This document shows, in pieces, positions 24,801-31,581 of a DNA stretch of 31,581 nucleotides. The notes under the pieces were generated by a model. That model was not told where the DNA came from. It saw only the letters and a program-made list of their open reading frames with translations, and ran no database searches. The DNA is from Streptomyces sp. NBC_01551. GTDB lineage: Bacteria > Actinomycetota > Actinomycetes > Streptomycetales > Streptomycetaceae. The stretch is from assembly GCF_026339935.1 (NCBI RefSeq), contig NZ_JAPEPX010000008.1:1-31581 (forward strand), given 5' to 3'. Each line of letters starts with the position of its first letter. Position 1 is the stretch's first letter. A program made the position numbers and the translations under genes.

Positions 24801-24950
24801 GCGGACGCCGCCCGGGTAGCGGCAGCTCATCGCGACGATCGCGACGGGTTCCTGGTTCTGCTCCTCCACCTCGCGCAACCGCCTGCGGGCCTGGCGCAGA
24901 TCGGCGGTCGCCCGCTTGAGGTAGTCGCGAAGCTTGTCCTCGTTCACCAT
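15320..24950 (-). CDS. Type I modular PKS, gene B: two KS-AT-KR-ACP modules (reading frame broken by a 1-nt shift)
   Basis: Reconstructed as one gene: removing one base from the ten-base C run (plus 18874-18883) gives 9630 nt, exactly 3210 codons including the TAG at 15322-15320. Layout: N-terminal coiled-coil docking helix (residues 1-32), module B1 (KS-AT-KR-ACP), module B2 (KS-AT-KR-ACP), C-terminal docking region ending TDELFDFIENELGI. It adds two methylmalonyl units, each left as a beta-hydroxyl, to the chain handed over from gene A and passes it to gene C. No DH motif occurs between AT and KR in either module; instead there is the dimerisation-type element (HFWEAVERQDVAAL in B1, RFWDAVEREDLAAL in B2). 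The downstream spacer to gene C (15257-15319) holds nothing recognisable except the gene C ribosome binding site. The frameshift may be a sequencing error; if real, the intact synthase is not made from this frame alone. Confidence 0.85.
15323..15580 (-). other. C-terminal docking region of gene B
   Basis: About 85 residues after the B2 ACP contain a helix-forming part (ELEKLESALSVLD, DIASRLQALLAKW), a Ser/Gly-rich linker and a final acidic helix (ATTDELFDFIENELG). Same class as the gene A tail but with different charged positions, so it is expected to select the N-terminal coiled coil of gene C rather than that of gene B. Confidence 0.8.
17566..18484 (-). repeat. Near-identical AT segment, copy 2 (module B2)
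   Basis: This 919-bp segment covers most of the B2 AT and aligns with 22262-23180 at a constant offset of 4696 bp with no net indel. Differences are scattered in the first half (for example around 17865-17970); from about 18104 to 18484 I see no difference. The identity at silent positions is higher than in the flanking KS and KR, which suggests gene conversion after the modules duplicated. Confidence 0.85.
18738..24950 (-). CDS. Gene B, 5' fragment as literally read (docking, module B1, KS of B2)
   Basis: Read without correction, the frame from ATG 24950 stops at TGA 18740-18738. It gives the whole of module B1 and the KS of module B2, then leaves the PKS frame at the C run (about residue 2023) and continues into about 48 residues of Arg/Pro-rich nonsense. 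The conserved part ends with GTNAHAIIEQAP and a short linker, exactly at a KS-AT junction, so a translated product would lack the AT, KR, ACP and docking region of B2 and could not complete that round. This entry records the literal reading; the reconstructed gene is the preferred interpretation. Confidence 0.7.
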   Translation of the reverse strand: MVNEDKLRDYLKRATADLRQARRRLREVEEQNQEPVAIVAMSCRYPGGVRSPEDLWRLVADGDDAVSGFPVDRGWDVESLYDADPDSAGSSYVSEGGFLYDAARFDPAPFGISPREALAMDPHQRLLLETSWEAFERAGIDPTSLRGSRTAVFAGVMYHDYTARLDSVPEGVEGFLGTGSSGSIASGRVAYTFGLEGPAVTVDTACSSSLVTLHLAVQALRAGECTMALAGGVTVMATPATFTEFSRQRGLAADGRCKPFAAAADGTGWGEGVGMLLVERLSDAQRNGHPVLAVIRGSAINQDGASNGLTAPNGPSQQRVIHQALTNARLTTAEVDVVEAHGTGTTLGDPIEAQAVLATYGQDRPADRPLLLGSIKSNIGHTQAAAGVASIIKMVEAMRHGVVPKTLHLDEPTPHVDWEAGAVSLIGESVPWPRTGAPRRAGVSSFGFSGTNAHVIVEQAPEADADTAESVEPDVRSGMPVVPWVLSGKSAGALRAQAERLSGWLAGVPGVDPLDVGWSLAATRAGLDHRAVVLGDHAAGVAAVASGSLAAGVVTGSVVGGKTAFVFPGQGSQWVGMAAGLLDASPEFAARVDECAKALEPFTDWSLVDVLRGADGVPSLDRVDVVQPALFAVMVSLAEVWRSAGVRPGAVIGHSQGEIAAACVAGILSLEDAARVVALRSQAIGRVLAGLGGMVSVPLPAAEVRERIAPWGEERISVAAVNGPSSVVVSGEVQALEELLASCEADGVRAKRIAVDYASHSAQVELLREELDTLLAPIVPQAAEVPFLSTVTGEWVSGTELDAGYWFRNLRQTVELEQATRTLLEQGFGVFIESSPHPVLTVGMQETVEDAGREAAILGSLRRNEGGLERFWLSLGEAYVRGVTVDWDAVFAGTGAQRVDLPTYAFQQEHFWLESGTAPDAGPAVSPADTADAHFWEAVERQDVAALTAELAIDGDETLTALLPALSSWRRRRQERSTVDGWRYRITWKPAPEPAATRLTGTWLVAVPEAGEGADAVVRALAEHGADVRQIAVPRTHDARAELVERIREALADGPAVAGVLSLLTPAGAEAEPIGSAAPAGVIATLALVQALGDADVAAPLWCVTRGAVSVGRSEQQADPAQAPIWGLGRVTALEHGERWGGLIDLPAQTDARTLGRLVGVLAGDAAEDQVAVRSSGLFVRRLVRARLAETPPVREWRPAGTTLVTGGTGALGAHVARWLAENGAEHLILTSRRGAEAPGADGLREELTALGAEVTLAACDVSDRDALAALLASVPADRPLTAVVHTAAVLDDGVIEALTPEQVERVLRVKVDATLHLHELTRDLDLSAFVLFSSFAATFGAPGQGNYAPGNAFLDAFAEYRRAAGLPATSLAWGPWGDGGMAEGAVGDRMRRHGVIEMAPERAVSALQHALDRDETTLTVADMEWKRFVLAFTSGRARPLLHDLPEARQAMEHARTDAAEDTGSAAVLTRQLAGQPEAEQERLLLELVRTAVAAVLGYAGPDAVEAGRAFKELGFDSLTSVELRNRLNAAAGLKLPPTLVFDYPTPTVLARHLRAELAGQGAVGATLVPTASASASDAEPIAVVAMSCRFPGGVRSPEELWQLLASGGDALSQFPADRGWDVEALYDPDPNAQGTSYTREGGFLSDAAAFDPAFFGISPREALAMDPQQRLLLETSWEVFERAGIDPDTLRGSQSGVFVGTNGSDYSHLVRGAADGLEGHLATGSAGSVVSGRLSYTFGLEGPAVTVDTACSASLVALHLAVQALRSGECSMALAGGVTVMSTPGTFIEFSRQRGLSTDGRCKAFSADADGFSPAEGVGMLLVERLSDARRHGHPVLAVVRGTAINQDGASNGLTAPNGPSQQRVIRQALANARLTTAEVDVVEAHGTGTTLGDPIEAQALLATYGQDRPADQPLLLGSIKSNIGHAQAAAGVAGVMKMVLAMQHGMLPQSIHIAQPTPHVDWSAGEVALLTEQRAWPETGGRPWRAGVSSFGFSGTNAHAIIEQAPAEQGSDEQATPASSTPPPTDRDHPGRHRFRPTDPAALAADGQDREGAARPGGATAEPPRHPS
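18874..18883 (-). other. Homopolymer frameshift site (ten C on coding strand)
   Basis: Upstream the PKS frame has codon first bases at coordinates congruent to 2 mod 3, downstream congruent to 1 mod 3, so one extra base is present. Nine C would give continuous STPPLLTATTPDDTG across the KS-AT linker. The site is at a point where both flanks match PKS consensus immediately on either side. Confidence 0.93.
20270..24858 (-). other. PKS module B1: KS-AT(methylmalonyl)-KR-ACP
   Basis: KS spans about 24858-23570 (residues 31-461), with Cys206 (codon 24335-24333) in DTACSSS. AT spans about 23270-22230, with Ser655 in GHSQGE and YASH at residues 757-760, the signature for methylmalonyl-CoA. The KR with its structural half spans about 22170-20640. 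It has TGGTGALG, an LDD motif (AAVLDDG) and Tyr (codon 20909-20907) in FGAPGQGNYAPGN. The two prolines, five residues before and two after the Tyr, are the pattern associated with B2-type KRs, which act on the (2S)-methyl epimer. ACP spans about 20525-20270, with Ser1518 in GFDSLTS. Expected product: alpha-methyl, beta-hydroxy thioester. Confidence 0.92.
22262..23180 (-). repeat. Near-identical AT segment, copy 1 (module B1)
   Basis: Partner of the 17566-18484 segment. In this copy the same relaxed codon style (GGT, CGT, GCT, TTG, CAT codons) continues upstream to about 23640, through the start of the AT and the KS-AT linker, whereas in B2 it ends at about 18484. This makes the B1 copy the likelier donor; that direction is an inference. 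Confidence 0.85.
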
Positions 24951-24959
24951 GTGCGTGGG

Positions 24960-24963
24960 CTCC
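24960..24963 (-). promoter_or_regulatory. Ribosome binding site of gene B (GGAG)
   Basis: GGAG lies 9 nt upstream of the ATG at 24950. The alternative in-frame ATG at 24965 has no such sequence before it (it is preceded by a CT-rich stretch) and the GGAG would fall inside its coding region. The protein from 24950 begins MVNEDKLRDYLKR, which is how such docking coiled coils typically start, so 24950 is preferred. Confidence 0.65.
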
Positions 24964-25000
24964 ATGCCAGAGAGGCGGTCGTACGGGTCTGTCCGTGGGG

Positions 25001-25063
25001 TGTTCGGGGTGTTCGGGGTGTTCGGGGTGTTCGGGGTGTTCGGGGTGTTCGGGGTGTTCGGGG
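25001..25063. repeat. 9-bp tandem repeat, (TGTTCGGGG)7, between genes A and B
   Basis: Seven perfect copies of TGTTCGGGG on the plus strand (CCCCGAACA in the transcript) fill much of the 147-bp spacer 24951-25097. With the preceding GGGG at 24997-25000 there are eight GGGG tracts separated by uniform 5-nt spacers, a strong G-quadruplex signature on the template strand for these genes. The array begins shortly after the hairpin in the direction of transcription and ends about 50 bp before the gene B start. Confidence 0.95.
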
Positions 25064-25064
25064 T

Positions 25065-25093
25065 GCCGGGCGGGGCGGGGTGCCCCGCCCGGC
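25065..25093 (-). terminator. Perfect 12-bp GC hairpin just after gene A (possible terminator or mRNA-end stabiliser)
   Basis: Arms 25065-25076 (GCCGGGCGGGGC) and 25082-25093 (GCCCCGCCCGGC) are perfect reverse complements around a 5-nt loop. All twelve pairs are G-C. The hairpin begins 4 nt after the gene A stop codon. No T-tract follows on the minus strand, so it is not a canonical intrinsic terminator, although actinomycete terminators often lack one. It could also attenuate read-through into gene B or protect the 3' end of a processed transcript. Confidence 0.6.
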
Positions 25094-25097
25094 GTGC

Positions 25098-28000
25098 TCA
25101 GGCGCCGAGTTCGTCGTCGAGCAGGTCGAAGAGCTCGTCGTCGGTCACCGCGTCGAGGTCGTCGTCGGTGTCCTCGTCGGTGCCGGTGCGCCGTCCGGTG
25201 TCCTGGCCGGCGTTCCACTTGGCCATGAGGGCCTGGAGGCGCATCGTGATCCGCGAGCGGGTGACGCTGTCCGCGTCCGTCGCGTCCACCGCGCCCAACG
25301 CGCTTTCCAGCCGGTCGAGTTCACCGAAGACGGTGGGTCCGCCGGCGCCGAGGGGCAGGGCGGAGCGCAGGTATCCACTGAGCTGTTCGGGGGTCGGGTA
25401 GTCGAAGATGAGCGTGGCCGGGAGCCGGAGTCCGGTGGCAGCGCCGAGCCGGTTGCGCAGCTCGACGGCGGTCAGCGAGTCGAAGCCCAGCTCCTTGAAC
25501 GCGCTGCCCGGTTCGATGGCGGCCGCGCCGTTGTGGCCCAGTACCTGGGCGACGTGGGTGCAGACCGTGTCGAGCAGCACCCGGTCCCGTTCGGCGGGCG
25601 GGAGTTGGGCCAGCCGATCGGCCAGCGTCCCCGGGGCGTCCGCGGAGGCGCCGCCGCTCGTCCTGCGTCGTACGGGTGTACGGAGCAGGCCGCGCAGCAG
25701 CGGGGCGACGGTGTCGCCCACCTGGGCCTGGAGGGCGGCGAGGTCGATCCGGGCGGGCACGAGCAGGCTCGCGCTCCCCGGCTCCCCGGCCTCGGCGACC
25801 GCGGCCGTCGACGCCCGCAGGGCAGCGTCGAAGAGGGCCAGCCCGTCGGCCTCCGACAGCGCGTTCATGCTGCCGCGGCCGAGGCGGCGCCGGTCCTGGT
25901 CGTCGAGGGTGGCGGCCATGCCGGCCTCGTCGTCCCACAGGCCCCACGCGAGCGAGAGGCCCGCCAGGCCCTGGGCCCGGCGGTGCTGGGCGAGCGCGTC
26001 GAGGAAGGTGTTGCCGGCCGCGTAGTTGGCCTGTCCGGCGTTGCCGAACACGCCGGCCGCCGAGGAGAACAGGACGAACGCCGCCAGGTCGAGGTGCCGG
26101 GTCAGCTCGTGCAGGTTCCATGCCGCGTCGGCCTTGGGCCGCAGCACCTTCGCGACCCGCTCGTGCGTGAGCGAGGTGACGGTGCCGTCGTCGAGCACAC
26201 CGGCGGTGTGCACGACGGCCGTCAGCGGGTGTCCGGCCGGTACGGAGGCCAGCAGGGCGGCCAGCGCGTCCCGGTCGGCCGCGTCGCAGGCCGCCCAGGT
26301 GACCCGGGCACCCGACGCGACCAGCTGATCGGCGAGTTCGGTGGCGCCGTCCGCCGCCGCGCCCCGCCGGCTGGTGAGCAGCAGGTGACGTACGCCGTGC
26401 TCGGCGACGAGGTGCCGGGCGAACAGGCCGCCCAGGGTGCCGGTGGCCCCGGTGATCAGGACGGTGCCCTCGGGGTCGACGGCGCGGGTGGCGCCCTCGC
26501 CCTCGCCCTCGCCCTCGCCCTCGGCTGCGGCCGCGGGCGCGGGCGGGGTGAGGGCCGCGCGGGCCAGCCGGGGCGCCCGTACGGTCCCCCCGCGCAGGGC
26601 GAGCTGGGTCTCGTCGGTGGCGAGCGCGGCGGGCAGGGCCCCGTAGGAGGGGGCCTCGCCGTCGAGGTCGACCAGGACGAACCGGCCGGGGTGCTCGGCC
26701 TGCGCGGAGCGCACCAGGCCCCACACGGCGGCGTGCGCGAGGTCCGTGACGTCCTCGTCGGGGTCGGCGGCGACGGCCCCGCGGGTGACGACCGCGAGCC
26801 GGGAGGCCGCGAACCGCTCGTCCGCCAGCCACCCCTGGACGAGGTCCAGGGCGTGCGCGGTCGCGGCGTGCGCGGCCGAGGCCGCATCCGGTGCCGCGAG
26901 GTCGGGCGCCGGCGAGACGAGGACCGTCTCCGGTGCCGGCTCCCCCAGGGCCTCGGCCACGTCGAAGGCCTCGCCCAGGGCGTTCAGGTCCGGGTACGCC
27001 GATCCGCAGGCGTCGTCGAGGATCCCGGCCCGTTCCAGGCCGGCGCCGGTCTTGAGCGGGTCCGCGCCGAGCAGCGCCCAGCCGGCACCGGACTCCGGCG
27101 CGGCTTCGGGCAGCGTCAGGGCGGTCCAGTCGACCTGGAACAGCGCCTCGCGTACGGGTCCGGTACCGGAACCGGCGGCGGCAGCGATGCCGTCGGCGGC
27201 GAAGGGGCGCAGGACGAGCGAGTCGACGGTCAGGACCGGCTCCCCGCTCCCGTCCCACAGGGTCAGCGTCACCGCGTCCCGGCCCGCCGGTGCCATCCGT
27301 ACGCGCAATCCGGCAGCGCCGGCGGCGTGCAGCCGCACGCCGTCCCAGGAGAACGGCAGCCGCGCGCCCTGCGGGCCCTCGGGGAAGAACTCCCCGAGGC
27401 CGACGGCGTGCAGGGCGGCGTCGAGGAGCGCGGGGTGGAGACCGTACGGGGCGGCTTCCGGGAGGCGGTCCTCGTCGAGGGTGACCTCGGCGAACACCTC
27501 GTCCCCGAGCCGGTAGGCCCGGCGGAGGTTGCGGAAGGCGGGGCCGTAGCCGAGTCCGATGCCGTCGAAGCCCGGGTACAGGTCGTCAACGGGGCAGGCG
27601 ACGGCACCGGCCGGCGGCCACTCCCCCAGGGCCTCGATGCCGGTGTCCGTGGCCTCGGGGGCCAGGACGCCGTCGGCGTGACGGGTCCACGGCTCGTCGG
27701 GGGCGGTCTGCTCGGGGCGCGAGTAGACCTGGAAGGCCCGGCGCCCCTGCGCGTCCGGCTCGGCCACCGCGAGCCGCAGCTGCGTCCCGCCCGTCTCCGT
27801 CAGCACCAGGGGCGCTTCGAGGGTCAGCTCGTCCAGGCGCCCGCAGCCGGCGTGGTCGCCCGCACGGACGGCCAGTTCGACCAGCGCGGCGCCCGGCAGC
27901 AGGACGGTGCCCGCGACGCGGTGGTCGGCCAGCCAGAAGTGGGTGCGCAGGGAGAGCCGCCCGGTGAAGAGGAACCCGTCCGAGTCGGGCAGGTCGACCG

Positions 28001-31000
28001 CCGCGCCGAGGAGCGGATGCGCGGTCGGGCCGAGCCCGGCGGACGCGACGTCGCCACTGAGGGCGTGGGCGGGCGCCTCCAGCCAGTAGCGCTGGCGCTG
28101 GAAGGGGTACGTGGGCAGGTCGGCCCTGCGTGCGCCGGTGCCCGTGTAGTACGCGTCCCAGTCGACGGCGATGCCCCGCAGGTGCGCCTGGGCGAGGGCC
28201 GAACCGAGGGTGGCTTCCTCGGGGCGCTCCGCGCGCAGGACGGGGAGGAAGGCCGCACCGTCGCGGGTGAGGCAGTCCTGCGCGAGTGCGGAGAGGACGG
28301 CCTCGGGGCCGAGTTCGAGGTAGGTGGCGGCTCCCGCGTCCTCCAGGGCGCGGATGCCGTCGAGGAACCTGACGCCCTCGCGGACGTGCCGGACCCAGAA
28401 GTCGGCGGAACCCATCTCGTCGTCGGTGACGAGGGCGCCGGTCAGGTTGGACACGATCGGGATGCGGGGGCTCGCGTACGTCAGCCCCTCGACGACCTCG
28501 CGGAAGGCGTCGAGCATGCCGTCCATGTGGGGCGAGTGGAAGGCGTGGCTGACGGTCAGCCGCTTGGTCTTCCGGTCGGGGAACGACTCGGCGATCGCCG
28601 TCGCGGCGTCCTCGTCGCCCGCGACGACCACGGACTGCGGGCCGTTGACGGCCGCGATGCTGACGCGGTCGGTCAGCAGCGGCAGGACCTCGTCCTCCGA
28701 CGCCTGCACGGCGATCATCACGCCGCCGGCGGGCAGCGCCTGCATCAGGCGGCCACGGGCCGCGACCAGGGCGCACGCGTCGTCCAGGGACAGCACCCCG
28801 GCGACGTGCGCGGCGGCTATCTCGCCGATGGAGTGGCCGGACAGGTAGTCCGGCTGCACGCCGTACGACTCCAGCAGACGGAACAGCGCCACCTCGACCG
28901 CGAACAGGGCCGGCTGCGCGTACTCCGTACGGTCGAGCAGGTCCGCTTCGTCTCCGAACAGGGCCTCCTTCAGCGGCAGTTCGAGGTCCAGTCGCTCGCC
29001 CACCGCGTCCAGGGCGGCGGCGAAGACCGGGTAGGTCTCGTACAGCTCACGCCCCATGCCCAGCCGCTGGCTGCCCTGTCCGGTGAACAGGAACGCCAGC
29101 TTGCCGACGGTCGGCGAGCCTTCCAGCAGGCCGGCCGCCCACTCGCCCTCGGCGAGCGCGGCGAGACCGGCCAGGAAGCCCTCGCGGTCCTCCGCGACCA
29201 CGGCGGCGCGCCGGTCGAGGGCGGTCCTGCTCGTGGCCAGGGCGTGGCCGACGTCCACGAGGGACAGTTCGGGGTGCTCGACCACATGCGCCGCCAGGCG
29301 CGCGGCCTGGTCGCGCAGGGCCTGCGGGTCCTTCGCCGAGAGGAGCCACGGCAGGCTGCCCGGCACCCGGGCCGGCACGGTCCCCGCCTCGGGCTCCACC
29401 GGCTCGGGGGCCTGCTCGATGACGGCGTGGGCGTTGGTGCCGCTGAAGCCGAACGAGGAGACGGCGGCCCGGCGCGGGCGGCCCGTCCGCGGCCAGTCCG
29501 TGGCCGAGTCCAGAAGGCTCACGGCTCCCGCCGCCCAGTCGACGTGCGGGGTCGGCTGGTCCACGTACAGCGTCTTGGGCAGGACCCCGTGCCGCATCGC
29601 CATGACCATCTTGATGATCCCGGCGACACCGGCGGCGGCCTGCGTGTGGCCCATGTTGGACTTGATCGAGCCGAGGAGCAGCGGCCGGTCCGCCGGGCGG
29701 TCCTGCCCATAGGTGGCCAGGAGCGCCTGGGCCTCGATCGGGTCGCCGAGGGTCGTGCCCGTGCCGTGGGCCTCCACCGCGTCGACGTCGGCGGCGGACA
29801 GACCGGCGTTGGAGAGGGCCTGGCGGATGACGCGTTGCTGCGAGGGCCCGTTGGGGGCCGTCAGGCCGTTGCTCGCGCCGTCCTGGTTGATCGCCGTACC
29901 CCGGACCACGGCCAGCACCGGGTGCCCGTTGCGGCGGGCGTCGGAGAGGCGCTCCACCAGGAGCACCCCGGCGCCTTCGGACCAGCCCGTGCCGTCGGCG
30001 TCGGCGGAGAACGCCTTGCAGCGGCCGTCGGCCGCGAGGCCCCGCTGCCGGCTGAACTCCACGAAGGCCGCGGGAGTCGCCATCACGGTCACGCCGCCCG
30101 CCAGGGCGAGCGAGCATTCCCCGCTGCGCAGCGCCTGCACGGCGAGGTGCAGGGCCACCAGGGAGGAGGAGCAGGCGGTGTCGACGGTGACCGCCGGGCC
30201 CTCCAGGCCGAAGGTGTACGAGAGCCGGCCGGAGATCACGCTGGCCGCGTTGCCCGTGCCGAGGAAGCCCTCGACGCCTTCGGGCAGTGCCGCGAGCCGG
30301 GAGGCGTAGTCGTGGTACATGACGCCGGCGAAAACGCCGGTCCGGCTGCCGCGCAGGGTCCGCGGGTCGATGCCGGCCCGTTCGAACGCCTCCCAGGAGG
30401 TTTCCAGGAGCAGGCGCTGCTGCGGGTCCATGGCCACGGCTTCGCGCGGCGAGATCCCGAAGAACGCCGGGTCGAAGGCGGAGGCGTCGGAGAGGAAGCC
30501 GCCCTCGCGGGCATAGCTCGTGCCCTCGTGGCCGGGGTCGGTGTCGAAGAGGGCGTCGACGTCCCAGCCGCGGTCGTCGGGGAACCCGGAGATGACGTCC
30601 CGACCCTCCAGGACGAGCTGCCACAGGGCTTCCGGGCTCTCGACGCCACCGGGGTACCGGCAGCCCAGACCCACGATCGCGATCGGCTCGTCGTCGCGGA
30701 CCGCGACGGCCACCGGTGCGGACGGCGCGGCCGGCACCGTTCCGAGCAGCTCGGCCCGCAGGTGGTCGGCCAGGACCGTGGAGGTCGGGTAGTCGAAGAC
30801 GAGGGTGGCGGGCAGGCGCAGCCCGGTGGCGGCGCCGATCAGGTTGCGCAGCTCGACGGCGGTCAGGGAGTCGAAGCCCAGCTCGCGGAAGGAACGGTCG
30901 GCCTCGACCGCCTCGGGCCCGGCGTGGCCGAGCACCGCAGCGACCTGATTACGTACCAAGTCCAGTACGAAGAGCAGCTGTTCGGCGTCCGTCAGGCCGA

Positions 31001-31581
31001 CGAGGCGTGCCGCCGGTCCGGATGCGTCGGGTGCGGTGGTGTCGGCGGCGCGGCGAGCGGGCGTGCGGACCAGGCCCGAGAGCAGCGGCGGGAGCATCCC
31101 GCTGCCGGCTTGGGCCCGGAGGGCGGCCAGGTCGAGCTTGACCGGCACGAGCAGCGGCTGCCCGGCGGCGCAGGCGGCGTCGAACAACGCCGTGCCTTCA
31201 ACGGCGGTGAGGGCGTTGACACCGCCACGGCCGAGTCGGGACACGTCCTCGGCGTCCAGAGCACCACCCATGCCACCGACCTCGGCCCACAGACCCCAAG
31301 CCAGGGACGTGGCCGCCAGACCCTGGGCCCGACGGTGCGCGGCCAGGGCGTCCAGGAAGGTGTTGCCCGCCGCGTAGTTGGCCTGCCCCGCGCCACCGAA
31401 CACACCGGCGGCAGACGAGAACAGCACGAACGCGGAGAGGTCCAGGTCCTGGGTGAGCTCGTGCAGGTTCCACGCCGCATCCACCTTCGGACGCAGCACC
31501 GCCGACAGACGCGCGGCCGTCAGCGAACCGACCACACCGTCATCAAGGACACCCGCCGTGTGCACGACCGCCGTCAGCGGG
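25098..31581 (-). CDS. Type I modular PKS, gene A (partial, 5' end outside window)
   Basis: The frame is open from the right edge to a TGA at 25100-25098, giving 2160 visible residues. In order it reads: C-terminal half of a ketoreductase (KR), acyl carrier protein (ACP), ketosynthase (KS), acyltransferase (AT), dehydratase (DH), KR, ACP and a C-terminal docking region. The protein extends a polyketide chain by at least one complete round (module A1) after finishing the round begun by the truncated module A0. It ends with a helix-rich, acidic tail (core [14 protein letters not shown]), the usual C-terminal docking element of actinobacterial cis-AT PKSs, expected to bind the N-terminal coiled coil of gene B. 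The true start lies to the right of the window; a GTG at 31565 is an internal Val codon in the KR, preceded by in-frame conserved residues PLTAV. The stop is followed 4 nt later by a strong hairpin. Confidence 0.95.
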   Translation of the reverse strand, partial: PLTAVVHTAGVLDDGVVGSLTAARLSAVLRPKVDAAWNLHELTQDLDLSAFVLFSSAAGVFGGAGQANYAAGNTFLDALAAHRRAQGLAATSLAWGLWAEVGGMGGALDAEDVSRLGRGGVNALTAVEGTALFDAACAAGQPLLVPVKLDLAALRAQAGSGMLPPLLSGLVRTPARRAADTTAPDASGPAARLVGLTDAEQLLFVLDLVRNQVAAVLGHAGPEAVEADRSFRELGFDSLTAVELRNLIGAATGLRLPATLVFDYPTSTVLADHLRAELLGTVPAAPSAPVAVAVRDDEPIAIVGLGCRYPGGVESPEALWQLVLEGRDVISGFPDDRGWDVDALFDTDPGHEGTSYAREGGFLSDASAFDPAFFGISPREAVAMDPQQRLLLETSWEAFERAGIDPRTLRGSRTGVFAGVMYHDYASRLAALPEGVEGFLGTGNAASVISGRLSYTFGLEGPAVTVDTACSSSLVALHLAVQALRSGECSLALAGGVTVMATPAAFVEFSRQRGLAADGRCKAFSADADGTGWSEGAGVLLVERLSDARRNGHPVLAVVRGTAINQDGASNGLTAPNGPSQQRVIRQALSNAGLSAADVDAVEAHGTGTTLGDPIEAQALLATYGQDRPADRPLLLGSIKSNMGHTQAAAGVAGIIKMVMAMRHGVLPKTLYVDQPTPHVDWAAGAVSLLDSATDWPRTGRPRRAAVSSFGFSGTNAHAVIEQAPEPVEPEAGTVPARVPGSLPWLLSAKDPQALRDQAARLAAHVVEHPELSLVDVGHALATSRTALDRRAAVVAEDREGFLAGLAALAEGEWAAGLLEGSPTVGKLAFLFTGQGSQRLGMGRELYETYPVFAAALDAVGERLDLELPLKEALFGDEADLLDRTEYAQPALFAVEVALFRLLESYGVQPDYLSGHSIGEIAAAHVAGVLSLDDACALVAARGRLMQALPAGGVMIAVQASEDEVLPLLTDRVSIAAVNGPQSVVVAGDEDAATAIAESFPDRKTKRLTVSHAFHSPHMDGMLDAFREVVEGLTYASPRIPIVSNLTGALVTDDEMGSADFWVRHVREGVRFLDGIRALEDAGAATYLELGPEAVLSALAQDCLTRDGAAFLPVLRAERPEEATLGSALAQAHLRGIAVDWDAYYTGTGARRADLPTYPFQRQRYWLEAPAHALSGDVASAGLGPTAHPLLGAAVDLPDSDGFLFTGRLSLRTHFWLADHRVAGTVLLPGAALVELAVRAGDHAGCGRLDELTLEAPLVLTETGGTQLRLAVAEPDAQGRRAFQVYSRPEQTAPDEPWTRHADGVLAPEATDTGIEALGEWPPAGAVACPVDDLYPGFDGIGLGYGPAFRNLRRAYRLGDEVFAEVTLDEDRLPEAAPYGLHPALLDAALHAVGLGEFFPEGPQGARLPFSWDGVRLHAAGAAGLRVRMAPAGRDAVTLTLWDGSGEPVLTVDSLVLRPFAADGIAAAAGSGTGPVREALFQVDWTALTLPEAAPESGAGWALLGADPLKTGAGLERAGILDDACGSAYPDLNALGEAFDVAEALGEPAPETVLVSPAPDLAAPDAASAAHAATAHALDLVQGWLADERFAASRLAVVTRGAVAADPDEDVTDLAHAAVWGLVRSAQAEHPGRFVLVDLDGEAPSYGALPAALATDETQLALRGGTVRAPRLARAALTPPAPAAAAEGEGEGEGEGATRAVDPEGTVLITGATGTLGGLFARHLVAEHGVRHLLLTSRRGAAADGATELADQLVASGARVTWAACDAADRDALAALLASVPAGHPLTAVVHTAGVLDDGTVTSLTHERVAKVLRPKADAAWNLHELTRHLDLAAFVLFSSAAGVFGNAGQANYAAGNTFLDALAQHRRAQGLAGLSLAWGLWDDEAGMAATLDDQDRRRLGRGSMNALSEADGLALFDAALRASTAAVAEAGEPGSASLLVPARIDLAALQAQVGDTVAPLLRGLLRTPVRRRTSGGASADAPGTLADRLAQLPPAERDRVLLDTVCTHVAQVLGHNGAAAIEPGSAFKELGFDSLTAVELRNRLGAATGLRLPATLIFDYPTPEQLSGYLRSALPLGAGGPTVFGELDRLESALGAVDATDADSVTRSRITMRLQALMAKWNAGQDTGRRTGTDEDTDDDLDAVTDDELFDLLDDELGA
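25101..25375 (-). other. C-terminal docking region of gene A
   Basis: After the last ACP come about 90 residues with a helix-forming part ([26 protein letters not shown]), a hydrophilic Asp/Thr-rich linker, and a final acidic amphipathic helix ([14 protein letters not shown]). This layout is that of class 1a docking domains: a dimerising helix pair followed by a helix that packs on the coiled coil of the next synthase. The downstream partner should be the N-terminus of gene B, which begins with the matching coiled coil. Confidence 0.8.
25385..30690 (-). other. PKS module A1: KS-AT(malonyl)-DH-KR-ACP
   Basis: KS spans about 30690-29410, with the active Cys (codon 30173-30171) in DTACSSS and His in EAHGTGT and SNMGHTQ. 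AT spans about 29105-28105, with the Ser (28832-28830) in GHSIGE and HAFH at 28547-28536, which predicts malonyl-CoA. DH spans about 28075-27190, with catalytic His (27923-27921) in [10 protein letters not shown], the YGP motif, and Asp (27422-27420) in LLDAALH, so it looks functional. KR spans about 27120-25770, with a Rossmann motif [12 protein letters not shown], and Tyr (26024-26022), hence B-type. ACP spans about 25600-25385, with Ser at 25478-25476 in GFDSLTA. The expected result is an alpha,beta-alkene, usually trans with a B-type KR. The KR structural half contains an (Glu-Gly)5 run. Confidence 0.93.
26493..26522 (-). repeat. 6-bp microsatellite, (GCCCTC)5 on plus strand
   Basis: Five perfect copies of GCCCTC lie in frame in gene A and encode (Glu-Gly)5 in the loop just before the NADPH-binding strand of the A1 KR. 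Unit length is a multiple of three, so copy-number change would lengthen or shorten the linker without breaking the frame. Confidence 0.95.
30770..31581 (-). other. PKS module A0 (partial): KR-ACP
   Basis: This is the C-terminal end of an extension module whose KS and AT lie outside the window. The KR fragment (about 31581-30980) shows the LDD motif (AGVLDDG) of B-type ketoreductases, the catalytic Ser in LFSSAAG and the catalytic Tyr (codon 31376-31374) in QANYAAGN, so an active, (3R)-hydroxyl-forming enzyme is expected. The ACP (about 31000-30770) has the phosphopantetheine Ser (codon 30869-30867) in [14 protein letters not shown]. Whether a DH or ER also belongs to this module cannot be seen, so its final reduction state is open. 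Confidence 0.9.

Noticed and set aside
24951..24965. ATG at 24965 as start of gene B
   Set aside because: No ribosome binding site precedes it, while GGAG lies 9 nt before the ATG at 24950, and docking helices of this class begin at the latter.
25001..25063. CRISPR or attachment site as explanation of the 9-bp array
   Set aside because: Units are contiguous and only 9 bp, with no spacers, no cas genes and no mobile element nearby.
24763..25218. Minus-strand frame through the 9-bp array encoding repeated EHP tripeptides
   Set aside because: It overlaps the ends of genes A and B out of frame; the tripeptides only reflect the DNA repeat.

Overview
The window is a stretch of a modular type I polyketide synthase (PKS) assembly line, almost entirely coding, with every gene on the minus strand. 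The very high G+C content, strong G/C bias at third codon positions, long GC-rich antisense reading frames and the class of PKS point to an actinomycete, most likely Streptomyces or a close relative. No loading module, thioesterase, tailoring gene, regulator, transporter, RNA gene, insertion sequence or CRISPR array is visible. Both ends of the window cut through PKS genes, so this is an internal slice of a larger cluster.

Reading in the direction of transcription (right to left): gene A (31581-25098, 5' end outside the window) carries the end of one module (KR-ACP), a complete KS-AT-DH-KR-ACP module and a C-terminal docking region. A 147-bp spacer follows, with a perfect 12-bp GC hairpin and seven tandem copies of a 9-bp repeat. 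Gene B (24950-15320) encodes two KS-AT-KR-ACP modules flanked by N- and C-terminal docking regions; as written it is broken by a +1 frameshift in a run of ten C (plus-strand G, 18874-18883). After a 63-bp spacer, gene C (15256 to beyond position 1, at least 5085 codons without a stop) encodes KS-AT-DH-KR-ACP, KS-AT-DH-ER-KR-ACP and KS-AT-DH (cut by the window edge).

The matching coiled-coil and acidic-helix docking termini support the order A, then B, then C. Active-site motifs predict malonyl-CoA for A1, C1, C2 and C3 (HAFH) and methylmalonyl-CoA for B1 and B2 (YASH). All six KS domains keep the catalytic Cys, all six ACPs keep the phosphopantetheine Ser, and all six visible KRs have the LDD motif of B-type reductases. 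The inferred chain segment is -CH(OH)-Ca-CH=CH-CH(OH)-CH(CH3)-CH(OH)-CH(CH3)-CH=CH-CH2-CH2-CH=CH-CO-S-ACP, where the last alkene assumes a KR beyond the left edge. This fits a reduced polyol/polyene macrolide backbone. I cannot name the product.

The points most worth a second look are the homopolymer frameshift in gene B, the repeat array between A and B with eight plus-strand GGGG tracts (quadruplex-prone), the perfect hairpin directly after gene A, the near-identical AT segments of the two gene B modules, and simple-sequence expansions in interdomain linkers, especially an Ala/Gly/Ser/Asp stretch of about 80 residues in module C2.
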